A stretch of 64,000 nt of DNA from Microbacterium sp. SD291 (GTDB lineage: Bacteria; Actinomycetota; Actinomycetes; Actinomycetales; Microbacteriaceae): positions 62,001 through 126,000 of the forward strand of contig NZ_JADIJR010000006.1 in the NCBI RefSeq assembly GCF_017355365.1, in the 5' to 3' direction. The notes beneath the pieces were generated by a model, which saw only the letters and a program-made list of their open reading frames with translations, ran no database searches and was not told the DNA's origin. How positions within the stretch are numbered: the stretch's first letter is position 1; each line of letters starts with the position of its first letter. The translations under genes and the position numbers were made by a program. Positions 1-7,897 of the stretch are shown here, piece after piece.

Positions 1-285
1 GCGGTGATCGCCGGTGCGCCGGTACCTGCAGACCCTGACGAGATCGTCGTGCTCATCGACACGATCCTGCGTGGCGCGTTCCGCGGCGACTTCGCGGTGG
101 CACTCGATCGCGCCGCCGCCTTCGCGCGGGTGCAGGCCTCCGGCGCCACGCACACCGCGGACGACTACGAGCGGACCGAGCCGGGTCGGGCGAGCGAGCT
201 CACCAGGCGGGCGCTGCGGCTGAGCAGCTACGCGCAGGACCTCTCAGCGGCCGCCGCACTGTGGCGCACGGGTGCGCTGGCCTGA
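1..285 (+). CDS. C-terminal fragment of an unrecognised protein (5' end outside window)
   Basis: The frame is open to the left edge, so this is the last 94 codons of a longer gene that ends with TGA at 283-285. The GTG at position 4 could be an internal valine and is not chosen as a start. The fragment is rich in alanine and arginine and looks helical. I see no catalytic motif, no membrane segment and no signal peptide. It is followed by 181 bp before pabC that contain a strongly base-paired stretch, so a shared transcript with pabC is not obvious. I do not recognise the family; pabB-like C-terminal motifs are absent. Confidence 0.6.
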   Translation, partial: AVIAGAPVPADPDEIVVLIDTILRGAFRGDFAVALDRAAAFARVQASGATHTADDYERTEPGRASELTRRALRLSSYAQDLSAAAALWRTGALA

Positions 286-333
286 GCGCCGCTTCGGGCA
301 GGCATCCGGAGACGGGCCCCTGACATGAGAAGA

Positions 334-409
334 CCGGGCCGCAAGAACGCCTCTCGGCGGAAGGCCGCTCAAAGCGGCAAAAATTGGAGCCCGGGGTTAT
401 GCGGCCCGG
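334..409. other. Strongly structured intergenic segment (candidate RNA element or cruciform)
   Basis: A perfect 10-bp outer stem pairs CCGGGCCGCA (334-343) with TGCGGCCCGG (400-409). Inside are two further stem-loops: CGCC-TCTC-GGCG at 348-359, and GCCGC/GCGGC at 364-378. A purine-rich single-stranded stretch, AAAAATTGGAG, follows. The arrangement resembles a multi-branched RNA rather than a simple terminator, and there is no T-tract. The probable pabC promoter (-10 at 454-459) lies downstream, so this is unlikely to be the pabC leader. It could be an independent small RNA or the 3' structure of the upstream gene. I cannot assign a known RNA family. Confidence 0.45.
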
Positions 410-466
410 CCGTTCAATTGTAACGCGATACGCCCGTGGCTATTCCCGGCCCCTAGGCTCGGTCTC

Positions 467-1351
467 ATGACCCGGCGCTTTGCTCTGATGATCGATCCCC
501 TCGCGTCCGACGAGACGCGCGAAGATTACGCGGACACCTTCACCCAGGTGGATGCCGCGGCACCCGCGCTGAGCGTGGGCGAGCTGAGCACGCAGCGCGG
601 GGACGGCGTCTTCGAATCCATCGGCGTGGTCGGCGGGCACGCGCAGGAGGTCGTGCCGCACCTGGAGCGCCTCGCTCATTCCGCCCGGCTGTGCGACCTC
701 CCCGTTCCCAACCAGGCGCAGTGGCGGCAGGCCGTCGAGCGTGCGGCCGAGCAGTGCGGTTCGGGGGAGTCGGTGATCAAGCTCATCCTCAGCCGCGGTG
801 TCGAGCACGGCCCGACGCCGACCGCCTGGGTGACGGCGGCTCCTGCCGCCGATTTCACGGCCCCGCGGCGCGACGGCATCCGCGTCGTCACCCTCGACCG
901 CGGCTACGACCTGGGTGCTGCCGAGCGGGCTCCCTGGCTGCTGCTCGGCGCGAAGACCCTCTCGTATGCGGTGAACATGGCGGCTCTGCGCGAAGCGCAC
1001 CGTCGCGGCGCGGACGACGCGATCTTCCTCTCCAGCGACGGCTTCGTGCTCGAGGCGCCCACGGCATCGCTGATCCTGCGCTTCGGCGACCGATTCGTCA
1101 CGCCGGCGCCGAACGGCGGCATCCTGCACGGCACCACCCAGCTCAGCGTCTACGATCACCTCGCCGCTCGCGGGTTCGAGGCCGGGTACGACCGCATCCC
1201 GGCATCCGATCTGACCGGCGCGGATGCCGCCTGGCTGGTCTCCAGCGTCCGCCTCGCAGCTCCCATCACCGCGATCGACGGAGTCGAACTGCCCGTGGAC
1301 GCCGCGCTCACCGCCGACCTGAACGAGTACCTGCTCTCGCCCCGCGACTGA
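467..1351 (+). CDS. pabC: Aminodeoxychorismate lyase, PLP class-IV aminotransferase family
   Basis: This 294-residue protein has the class-IV PLP fold. The expected enzyme converts 4-amino-4-deoxychorismate to p-aminobenzoate and pyruvate in cytoplasmic folate synthesis. Visible signals are an N-terminal GDGVFESI segment, the PLP-binding lysine near residue 163 in LLGAKTLSY, the downstream LEAPTASL segment (residues about 199-206) and NGGILHGTT. The length fits the family. The ATG at 467 lies 7 nt after a TAGGCT -10-like hexamer (454-459), which suggests a leaderless transcript. A branched-chain or D-amino-acid aminotransferase would share the fold; the overall pattern and length fit PabC-type proteins better. 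No folate neighbour is present to confirm it. Confidence 0.75.
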   Translation: MTRRFALMIDPLASDETREDYADTFTQVDAAAPALSVGELSTQRGDGVFESIGVVGGHAQEVVPHLERLAHSARLCDLPVPNQAQWRQAVERAAEQCGSGESVIKLILSRGVEHGPTPTAWVTAAPAADFTAPRRDGIRVVTLDRGYDLGAAERAPWLLLGAKTLSYAVNMAALREAHRRGADDAIFLSSDGFVLEAPTASLILRFGDRFVTPAPNGGILHGTTQLSVYDHLAARGFEAGYDRIPASDLTGADAAWLVSSVRLAAPITAIDGVELPVDAALTADLNEYLLSPRD

Positions 1352-1382
1352 CGCGGCCGGCTGGGGCCCGCCGGCTTCAGGA

Positions 1383-1462
1383 GGAAACGGGGACGAGACC
1401 GCGAGGATCCGGCGTGTCGTGCTCGGACACGCCGTGCCGATCACGGATGATCCCGGCTTTCC
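1383..1462. repeat. 80-bp palindromic element, copy A (downstream of the DUF559 gene)
   Basis: The core is GGCGTGTC (1411-1418), seven bases, then GACACGCC (1426-1433). The right arm contains GATGATCC (1446-1453) and ends TTTCC (1458-1462). The left arm starts GGAAA (1383-1387). A second element with the same plan, length and orientation lies at 2457-2536, on the other side of the DUF559 gene. Copy A ends 19 bp from the stop codon of that gene and starts 31 bp after pabC, so it may also act as a terminator. Confidence 0.65.
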
Positions 1463-1481
1463 ACGGCGGACGTCTTGGAAG

Positions 1482-2333
1482 TCAGGCCGCCGGCAGCAGG
1501 TGGGCGCCGCGGGCGATCGCGCCGAGGATCGCGTTCTCCACGACCTGCCAGTTGTGGACGATCATCGCGTACGTGAACCGCAACGTCATGTATCCCGCAG
1601 CGGCGGCCGCCGCGTCACGGTAGAGGTCCTTGGCACGCTCCTTCTCCCGCTCGTGGTTCTCACGGCCGTCGGCCTCGATTATCAGGCGATCGCCGACGAG
1701 CAGATCGACCTCGCCGACCCCGACGATGTCCACCTGCGTGCGGACGTGGATGCCGAGCCGATGAAGACGCAGACGGACCAGGGACTCGAGCCCGCTGTCG
1801 GCGTCGGGTCGGGCGAATCCGAGCAGCCAGCGCATGGAGATCGGCAGATGCCTCCACAGCCAGGCGACGTCGGCGGGGGAGAGCAGCGACTGGCGCAGCG
1901 CTGATTCGAGCGCAGCGAAGAACGTGTCTTCGTCTGCGCACTCCGCGATCTGCAGCAGCACGTTGGCGACCGGTGGCAGGATGCCGACACGGACGCGACC
2001 GGCATCCCAGTGCAGACGGCAGTTCTCGCAGGCGGAACGGTGCGTCCCGGAATCACCCATCCAGATGTGGTGCTCCTCCGGGACCTCCACGATCCAGAGC
2101 CCGAGCGATGCACCGGCTTCGCAGCAGCCGATCGTCCCACCGTGGGACGCGGCGTGCCTCAACCGCTTCGAGGTCTCCGGAAGGCAGTACACACCCTGGC
2201 GGGGGCGCAGCACCTCGCGAGCACGGACCGCGCGAGTGAGCTCGGACGCCGTCACACCCTGTCGCTTCAGCTCAGACGTGCGCGCCATCCGCCCGAGAGA
2301 ACGAAGGGTGGCGTCTGCGCGGACGAACGACAT
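1482..2333 (-). CDS. DUF559 (Vsr-like endonuclease fold) protein with N-terminal AbiEi-like HTH
   Basis: From the ATG at 2333 the product is 283 residues. The N-terminal part (MARTSELKRQGVTASELTRA and on) is the winged-helix segment found in AbiEi-type antitoxins. The C-terminal half carries the DUF559 pattern: a glutamate before LVRLRL, VGEVDLLVGDRLIIEADG, NHE, then KD and RD pairs. This is a PD-(D/E)XK/Vsr-type nuclease core. GGAGG sits directly against this ATG; an upstream GTG (2435) or a downstream ATG (2288) are alternatives. No cognate toxin gene is adjacent. The gene is closely bracketed by two 80-bp palindromic repeats. The fold assignment is family knowledge; nuclease activity and mobility are inference. 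Confidence 0.7.
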   Translation of the reverse strand: MSFVRADATLRSLGRMARTSELKRQGVTASELTRAVRAREVLRPRQGVYCLPETSKRLRHAASHGGTIGCCEAGASLGLWIVEVPEEHHIWMGDSGTHRSACENCRLHWDAGRVRVGILPPVANVLLQIAECADEDTFFAALESALRQSLLSPADVAWLWRHLPISMRWLLGFARPDADSGLESLVRLRLHRLGIHVRTQVDIVGVGEVDLLVGDRLIIEADGRENHEREKERAKDLYRDAAAAAAGYMTLRFTYAMIVHNWQVVENAILGAIARGAHLLPAA

Positions 2334-2456
2334 CCTCCGATCGTGGACGGGAGGGCAGTCGCCCGGTGGGCGCTGGTGCCACGGTGCCCACACGCTGGGG
2401 ATGATCCGCAGCATCCGCCACCCGTGCAGATCCACTCATCCGACCTGCGCAGCATG

Positions 2457-2536
2457 GGAAAACCCGGACCATCTGCTCGGCGACCGGCGTGTCACACGTC
2501 GACACGCCCAGTCGCGATCAGATGATCCGGGTTTCC
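2457..2536. repeat. 80-bp palindromic element, copy B (upstream of the DUF559 gene)
   Basis: Nested inverted repeats: the outer arm GGAAAACCCGGACCATCTG (2457-2475) pairs, imperfectly, with CAGATGATCCGGGTTTCC (2519-2536). The inner arm GGCGTGTC (2486-2493) pairs with GACACGCC (2501-2508) across a 7-nt loop. Length, core stem, GATGATCC box and TTTCC end match copy A at 1383-1462 in the same orientation. The loop sequence differs, while the stems are kept. Confidence 0.7.
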
Positions 2537-2556
2537 GAGACGAGAGAGACCGAGAG

Positions 2557-3336
2557 TTACCCGAAGCGGCCCGAGACGTAGTCCTCGGTCGCCTGCACGC
2601 TCGGCGTCGTGAAGATGGTCGAGGTGTCGTCGTACTCGATGAGGTTGCCGGGCTTGCCGGTGCCGGCGATGTTGAAGAACGCCGTCCGGTCCGAGACGCG
2701 CGACGCCTGCTGCATGTTGTGCGTGACGATCACGACCGTGTACTCGTTCTTGATCTCGGCGATCAGCTCCTCGATCGCGAAGGTCGAGATCGGGTCGAGG
2801 GCCGAGCAGGGCTCGTCCATCAGGATCACGTCGGGGGAGACGGCGATCGCGCGCGCGATGCAGAGGCGCTGCTGCTGGCCGCCGGAGAGGCCGGAGCCCG
2901 GCTTGTCGAGGCGGTCCTTCACCTCGTTCCAGAGGTTCGCGCCGCGGAGCGACTGCTCGACCAGGGCGTCCTGGTCGCTCTTGGCCATCCGCGAGTTGTT
3001 GAGCTTGACGCCCGCGAGCACGTTCTCCTTGATGGACATCGTGGGGAACGGGTTCGGACGCTGGAAGACCATGCCGACCTGACGGCGGACCAGCACGGGG
3101 TCGACGTTCGGGCCGTACAGGTTGTTGCCGTCGATGAGGACCTCACCCTCGACGCGAGCGCCGGGGATCACCTCGTGCATGCGGTTGAGGGTGCGCAGGA
3201 AGGTCGACTTGCCGCATCCGGACGGGCCGATGAAGGCGGTGACGGTGTTGGGCTTGATGTCGATGCTGACGCCCTCGACGGCGAGGAAGTCGCCGTAGTA
3301 GACGTTGAGGTCGTTGACTTCGATGCTCTTGGACAC
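2557..3336 (-). CDS. pstB: Phosphate ABC transporter ATP-binding protein PstB
   Basis: This 259-residue ATPase of the high-affinity phosphate importer sits on the inner face of the membrane and powers PstA-PstC. Walker A is GPSGCGKST (residues 37-45), the signature is LSGGQQQRL, Walker B is [13 protein letters not shown], and the switch histidine is in [10 protein letters not shown]. The start is GTG at 3336 with AAGGA upstream. It is the last gene of the pstS-pstC-pstA-pstB operon and begins 35 bp after pstA. Length and motifs match PstB exactly. Confidence 0.97.
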   Translation of the reverse strand: MSKSIEVNDLNVYYGDFLAVEGVSIDIKPNTVTAFIGPSGCGKSTFLRTLNRMHEVIPGARVEGEVLIDGNNLYGPNVDPVLVRRQVGMVFQRPNPFPTMSIKENVLAGVKLNNSRMAKSDQDALVEQSLRGANLWNEVKDRLDKPGSGLSGGQQQRLCIARAIAVSPDVILMDEPCSALDPISTFAIEELIAEIKNEYTVVIVTHNMQQASRVSDRTAFFNIAGTGKPGNLIEYDDTSTIFTTPSVQATEDYVSGRFG

Positions 3337-3371
3337 GAGAGATCCTTCTTCTTCAGTCGGGTTGATCCGGC

Positions 3372-4472
3372 TCAGCGGCCGTTAGTCTTCGGGGCGAACA
3401 CCTTGGCGATGACGCGCGCCAGCAGGTTCAGCACCATCACGATCAGGATGAGCGTGAGGGCGGAGGCCCAGGCGCGATCGAGATATGCCTCGACCGGGAT
3501 GCCGGGGTACTTCGCCTGCATGTAGGAGAACACGGGGAGGGTGGCCATCTGCCCGCTGAACATGTTCAGGTTCATGCCCTGCACGATGCCGACGGTGAGC
3601 AGCAGCGGGGCCGTCTCGCCGATGACACGCGAGATCGCCAGCATGATGCTCGTCGTGATGCCCGCGATGGCGGTCGGGAGGACGACCTTGATGATGGTCA
3701 GCCACTTCGGCACCCCGAGGGCGTACGCGGCCTCTCGGAGCTCGTTCGGCACGATCCTCAGCAGTTCCTCTGAGCCGCGGACGACGACCGGGATCATCAG
3801 CACCGACAGCGCCAGGGAGCCCATGATTCCCATGCGGGTTCCGGGTCCGACGATCAGCGCGAACACCGAGTAGATGAACAGACCGGCGACGATCGACGGG
3901 ATGCCGGTCATGACGTCGACGAGGAAGGTGATCCCGCGGGCGATCCTGCGGCCCTCGCCGTATTCGACCAGGTAGATCGAGGTCATCAGGCCGATCGGGA
4001 CGGAGATCACGGTAGCGCCGAGCGTGATCAGCAGCGTGCCCCAGACGGCGTGCACGGCGCCGCCGCCCTCGCCGACGATGTTGCGCATCGAGAAGCTGAA
4101 GAACTCTCCGTCGAAGCGGGCCAGGCCGTTGATGAGGACCGTGTAGAGCAGCGAGACGAGAGGAAGCAGCGCGACGACGAAGGCGCCGGAGACGAGCGCC
4201 GTCATCAGGCGGTCGATCGCGTGGCGCCGGCTCTCGATCAACGAGGACATCACGACGATGAGCGCCATGTAGAAGATCAGCCCGACGACGAGCGTGAGCG
4301 CGATGTTGAAGTCGGCAGGATCCCCGCCGCTGTTGGCGAAGGCGAAGATCGTCGCGGAGATCGCGAACGACACGAGCAGAAGCGCCCACGGCGCCCACTT
4401 GGGCAGGTGGCCGGCGGTGGTGGTGTGCGTGGCCGGCGCGATCGCGACGGGGGGAGTGGCTGTGGCGGTCAT
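3372..4472 (-). CDS. pstA: Phosphate ABC transporter permease PstA
   Basis: This 366-residue inner-membrane permease forms the phosphate channel with PstC. The N-terminus (residues about 28-120) has three predicted membrane helices preceding the usual permease core, so the protein is longer than a minimal PstA; such N-terminal extensions occur in actinobacteria. The core holds the binding-protein-dependent transport (EAA) loop, [20 protein letters not shown], which contacts PstB. The ATG at 4472 is one base from the pstC stop codon, indicating translational coupling. Confidence 0.95.
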   Translation of the reverse strand: MTATATPPVAIAPATHTTTAGHLPKWAPWALLLVSFAISATIFAFANSGGDPADFNIALTLVVGLIFYMALIVVMSSLIESRRHAIDRLMTALVSGAFVVALLPLVSLLYTVLINGLARFDGEFFSFSMRNIVGEGGGAVHAVWGTLLITLGATVISVPIGLMTSIYLVEYGEGRRIARGITFLVDVMTGIPSIVAGLFIYSVFALIVGPGTRMGIMGSLALSVLMIPVVVRGSEELLRIVPNELREAAYALGVPKWLTIIKVVLPTAIAGITTSIMLAISRVIGETAPLLLTVGIVQGMNLNMFSGQMATLPVFSYMQAKYPGIPVEAYLDRAWASALTLILIVMVLNLLARVIAKVFAPKTNGR

Positions 4473-4473
4473 G

Positions 4474-5442
4474 TCAGTTGGCTCCCGAGAACTCGGCGCG
4501 GCGCGAGACGATCCAGCGGGCCACGAAGTTGACCGCGAAGGTCACGACGAAGAGGATCAGGCCGGCCGCGATGAGCGTGTTGACGCCCTCGTCGTGGGCC
4601 TCGGGGAACCGCAGCGCGATGATCGCGGGGATCGTCGTGGGGTTCTCAGGGTTCAGCAGGTTGAAGGTGACGATCCCGAGCGGCGACAGCACGAGCGTCA
4701 CGGCCATGGTCTCGCCGAGAGCGCGGCCGAGACCGAGCATCGCACCGGAGACCATGCCGCTCCTGGCGAAGGGGAGGACAGCCATGCGGACCATCTCCCA
4801 GCGCGTCGCGCCCAGCGCGAGCGCGGCCTCCTCGTGAAGCTTCGGGGTCTGCAGGAACACCTCACGGCAGATGGCCGTCATGATCGGCAGGATCATGACG
4901 GCGAGCACCAGTGCAGCGGTGAGGATGGTCTTGCCCGTGCCTGAAGGGGTGCCGCCGAAGAGCGGGAACCAGCCCATGTTCGTGTTGAGCCACTTGTAGA
5001 AGGGCACGAGCATCGGGGCGAAGGTGAGTGCGCCCCACAGGCCGAAGACCACGGAGGGCACGGCCGCGAGAAGGTCGATCACGTAGCCGAGGAGCCCGGC
5101 GAGCTTGCGCGGGGCGTAGTGCGAGATGAACAGCGCGATGCCGATCGCGATCGGGGCGGCGATGATCAGCGCGATGAAGCTCGACCACAGGGTTCCGAAC
5201 ACGAACGGCCACACCCAGGACAGGAACGACTCGCCCTCGAGGATGTGGTTGCCGGAGGTGTCAGGAGCGAACGCCGGGATCGCCTGGACGATCAGGAAGA
5301 GGGCGACGGCGGCGAGCGTGACGAGGATGATCATGCCCGCCCCGAGCGCGGTGCCGGAGAAGATGCGATCACCCGGCCGGCGCACGGCCGTGCGGGGCCT
5401 GGAGGAACGGGCGGTATCGGGGCCCGTTGAGGTGGTGGTCAT
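4474..5442 (-). CDS. pstC: Phosphate ABC transporter permease PstC
   Basis: This 322-residue permease partners PstA. About six membrane helices are visible, starting near residue 33 (TALGAGMIILVTLAAVALFL). The EAA-type loop is HEEAALALGATRWEMVRMAV (about residue 205), followed by LGRALGETMAVTLV, a typical PstC signature. The gene follows pstS after a 152-bp gap that contains a very strong hairpin, so PstC is probably made in smaller amounts than the binding protein. Confidence 0.95.
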   Translation of the reverse strand: MTTTSTGPDTARSSRPRTAVRRPGDRIFSGTALGAGMIILVTLAAVALFLIVQAIPAFAPDTSGNHILEGESFLSWVWPFVFGTLWSSFIALIIAAPIAIGIALFISHYAPRKLAGLLGYVIDLLAAVPSVVFGLWGALTFAPMLVPFYKWLNTNMGWFPLFGGTPSGTGKTILTAALVLAVMILPIMTAICREVFLQTPKLHEEAALALGATRWEMVRMAVLPFARSGMVSGAMLGLGRALGETMAVTLVLSPLGIVTFNLLNPENPTTIPAIIALRFPEAHDEGVNTLIAAGLILFVVTFAVNFVARWIVSRRAEFSGAN

Positions 5443-5510
5443 CTGAGCGGCTCCACGTTGCTGGTTGAGAGGCGGCGTGCTGTGAGGCGTACGGGGGTCT
5501 TCATGCGGGT

Positions 5511-5557
5511 GCCCCCGCGGTTCCGGTCGAGATCCTGTCGACCGGAACCGCGGGGGC
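5511..5557 (-). terminator. Strong intercistronic hairpin between pstS and pstC (attenuator or processing site)
   Basis: Arm 5511-5530 (GCCCCCGCGGTTCCGGTCGA) is perfectly complementary to 5538-5557: 20 bp around a 7-nt loop. No long T-run follows on the minus strand, so it is probably a partial terminator or an mRNA-stabilising structure that raises PstS above PstCAB rather than a full stop. A smaller stem (GCTCAG/CTGAGC, around 5570-5588) lies between it and the pstS stop codon. Confidence 0.75.
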
Positions 5558-5594
5558 GACGGTGTCGGAGCTCAGCGTTCGGCTGAGCGTCCGG

Positions 5595-6695
5595 TCACTC
5601 CGTGACGATCGCGTCGATCGCGGCAGTGATCTGCTCGCGCAGGCTGTCCGAGATCGGCGCGCTGCCTGCGGTCTCAGCCGCGACGTCCTGGCCCTCGGCC
5701 GAGGCGATGAACTCGAAGTACGCCTTGACGACGGACGCGATCTCGGCGTCTTCGTACTCGACGCAGCCGATGAGGTAGGAGACGAGCGCGATCGGGTACG
5801 AGCCGGCGGGCGCGGCCGCGGGGTCGACGTCGAACGCGAGGTCGTGGGCCGAGCGGCCCTCCTCGAGCGGCGAGGCCTCGACGAGAGCAGCGGCTGCCTC
5901 GGCGGAGTAGGCGACGTACTCGCCCTCGACCTCGACTGCGACCTGTCCGAGCTCGGAGGTGCGGGAGGCATCGGCGAAGCCGATGTAGCCGGCGCCGTTG
6001 GTGATGGCATCGACGACGCCCGACGTGCCGTCTCCGGCCTCACCGGTCGCCAGCGGCCATTCGTCTCCGGCCTCGTAGGTCCAGACGTCCGGGGCGACGG
6101 CGCTGAGGTACTTGGTGAAGGTCTCCTGCGTGCCGGACGCGTCGGCGCGGTGCACCGGGACGATCGCCAGGTCGGGGAGCTCGACGCCCTCGTTGAGTGC
6201 GGCGATCGCCGGGTCGTTCCAGTTGGTGATGCCGCCTGCGAAGATGCCGGCGATCGTCTTGCCGTCGAGGTTCAGCGCGTCGATGCCCTCGAGGTTGAAC
6301 GCGACGGCGACCGGCGAGATGTAGACGGGGATCTCGACGATCTCGTCCGACGCGCAGGAGCCGAAGCCGCCTGCGGCGAGCTCCTCGGCGTTGAACGCAC
6401 GGTCGGAGCCGATGAAGTTCGAGGAGCCGGCGATGAAGTTCTCGCGGCCGGTGCCGGAGCCCGTCGCCGTGTAGTTCACGGTGGTCTCGGGGTTCGCGGT
6501 CTGGAACGCGGCGACCCAGGCCTGCTGGGCTGCTTCCTGCGAGGAGGCGCCGGTCGCGCCGATCGTGCCGGAGAGTGCGGATGCCGAGGGAGCCTCGGTG
6601 GAGTCGGTGGGGCCTTCGTTCGCGGCACAGCCGGCGAGAGCGAGAGCGGCCACGGCGCCGACGGCGCCGATACGTGCGATTCGGGAGATCTTCAC
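5595..6695 (-). CDS. pstS: Phosphate-binding lipoprotein PstS
   Basis: This 366-residue extracytoplasmic solute-binding protein captures phosphate for PstCAB. The GTG at 6695 is preferred: AAGGATC precedes it and it places a lipoprotein signal right at the N-terminus (VKISRIARIGAVGAVAALAL then LAGC). The conserved phosphate-binding segments GATGASS, FIGSDRAF and HRADASGTQETFTKYL are present. It is first in the pst operon, with Pho-box repeats upstream, so phosphate-starvation induction is expected. Confidence 0.95.
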   Translation of the reverse strand: MKISRIARIGAVGAVAALALAGCAANEGPTDSTEAPSASALSGTIGATGASSQEAAQQAWVAAFQTANPETTVNYTATGSGTGRENFIAGSSNFIGSDRAFNAEELAAGGFGSCASDEIVEIPVYISPVAVAFNLEGIDALNLDGKTIAGIFAGGITNWNDPAIAALNEGVELPDLAIVPVHRADASGTQETFTKYLSAVAPDVWTYEAGDEWPLATGEAGDGTSGVVDAITNGAGYIGFADASRTSELGQVAVEVEGEYVAYSAEAAAALVEASPLEEGRSAHDLAFDVDPAAAPAGSYPIALVSYLIGCVEYEDAEIASVVKAYFEFIASAEGQDVAAETAGSAPISDSLREQITAAIDAIVTE

Positions 6696-6746
6696 TGTGG
6701 ATCCTTCGATCTTGGTTGGGTGGGGCCCGGTGCAGGGCACACAGTG

Positions 6747-6801
6747 ACGCTAGGTGCGGCGGTTAACGAGACTCTCCCGAGCAGGTGAACGGCAGGTGAA
6801 C
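6747..6801 (-). promoter_or_regulatory. pstS promoter with two direct Pho-box repeats
   Basis: Reading the minus strand, GTTCACCTGCC and GTTCACCTGCT (6801 to 6780) are tandem 11-nt units, the spacing used by actinobacterial PhoP/RegX3-type regulators. A -10-like TAGCGT follows at 6752-6747, about 28 bp past the repeats. CGTTAACC lies between them. The remainder of 6696-6895 shows no gene. Confidence 0.75.
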
Positions 6802-6895
6802 GACCGGCGACTCTCTGGGGCACGCACAGCGGATGCCCAGCTACCGCGGTGACCCGGACGATCGCCGCGGCCGTGGCGTGGGAGGCGAGTCGGGC

Positions 6896-7897
6896 TCAGT
6901 CCTTCGGGACGTGGGTCTCGATCGCGATGATCCCGGAGCCGGGGTTGGAGGTCGAGAGGTGGACGACCGAGAAGGCGGCGGGTTCCAGATCGGAGGCGCT
7001 GCCGACGTAGGAGCCGTGCACGGTGGCGGTGGCCAGGACGATCTCCGACAGAAGCGCCGGCAGGACAGGGCTGTGGCTGCAGAGCACGGCCGGCTTGCCC
7101 GCGCGCACGCGACGCCCGACCACCGAGCGGAGGTCGGCGGTGCCGCTCTCCCAGGCTTCCTGGCCGATCTGGTCGGTGATGACGGGCTTTCGTCCGAGCG
7201 CCCACGCGAGCGGCTCGATCGTCTCGATGCAGCGGACGGCGTCGCTGGTGATGATCTTGCGGACGCCGAACGCCCGAAGCGGCCCGACGATGGACTTCGC
7301 CTGCCTCCGTCCGCGCTCGGTCAGCGGGCGCGCGGCATCCGCGCCGTCCCACTCCGATCGCGCGAGCGCCTTGCCATGCCGCAGCGCGACGATCGGGAAG
7401 GTGCGCAGCACGCCGTCCTCGACCAGGTTCGCGAAGAAGTCGAGGATCTCCTGATCCACCGGGTAGCTCAGCCGCGACCTGGCCTTCTTGACGCTGACCC
7501 ACTCGATCGCGGCGATCTCGCGGTTGGGTACGAAGGTCGACGCGCGGATCGCGTCGTCGGTCGCCTCGGCCGCCCAGTAGTGCACGACCTTCTGCTTGTT
7601 CGACGGCAGGTGATAGCGGCTCACGCCGACGGGCACGCCGAGGCGGACGCTGATGCCGGTCTCCTCATGCACCTCGCGGACGGCTGTCTCTGCGAGCATC
7701 TCGCCGGGGTCGACCTTGCCCTTGGGGAGCGTGACGTCGCGGTACTTGGTGCGGTGGATCAGCAGGATCCGCAGCTTGCCCTCGACGATGCGCCAGACGA
7801 CGGCGCCGGCCGCGTACACGGCCTTGTCCGTCCATTTCGAACGCGCGGCCGCGTCATCTCGCTTCGCCCGCTCGGGAACGGTCTTCGATGCAGTCAT
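6896..7897 (-). CDS. Nudix hydrolase fused to a histidine-phosphatase (SixA/PGAM-like) domain, MutT1 type
   Basis: The 333-residue protein has an N-terminal Nudix domain, with its box at residues about 60-82 ([11 protein letters not shown] then REVHEETG), and a C-terminal histidine-phosphatase domain starting at [13 protein letters not shown] (about residue 165). This is the architecture of mycobacterial MutT1, which acts on 8-oxo-dGTP/GTP and dinucleoside polyphosphates. I choose the ATG at 7897 because it overlaps the ppk stop (ATGA) and begins a convincing domain; the frame upstream of it is a shadow of ppk. Coupling to ppk suggests a role in nucleotide or polyphosphate housekeeping, but the substrate is inferred. 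Confidence 0.85.
   Translation of the reverse strand: MTASKTVPERAKRDDAAARSKWTDKAVYAAGAVVWRIVEGKLRILLIHRTKYRDVTLPKGKVDPGEMLAETAVREVHEETGISVRLGVPVGVSRYHLPSNKQKVVHYWAAEATDDAIRASTFVPNREIAAIEWVSVKKARSRLSYPVDQEILDFFANLVEDGVLRTFPIVALRHGKALARSEWDGADAARPLTERGRRQAKSIVGPLRAFGVRKIITSDAVRCIETIEPLAWALGRKPVITDQIGQEAWESGTADLRSVVGRRVRAGKPAVLCSHSPVLPALLSEIVLATATVHGSYVGSASDLEPAAFSVVHLSTSNPGSGIIAIETHVPKD

Noticed and set aside
334..409. Folate (THF) riboswitch controlling pabC
   Set aside because: The sequence does not show THF riboswitch motifs, and the likely pabC transcript starts downstream of it.
1482..2435. Type IV toxin-antitoxin pair
   Set aside because: The AbiEi-like N-terminal domain suggests an antitoxin, but no AbiEii-type nucleotidyltransferase gene lies on either side.
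1834..3525. Long plus-strand reading frame (563 codons) across DUF559 and pstB
   Set aside because: It lies antisense to pstB and the DUF559 gene, both of which have clear domains; long antisense frames are expected at this GC content.
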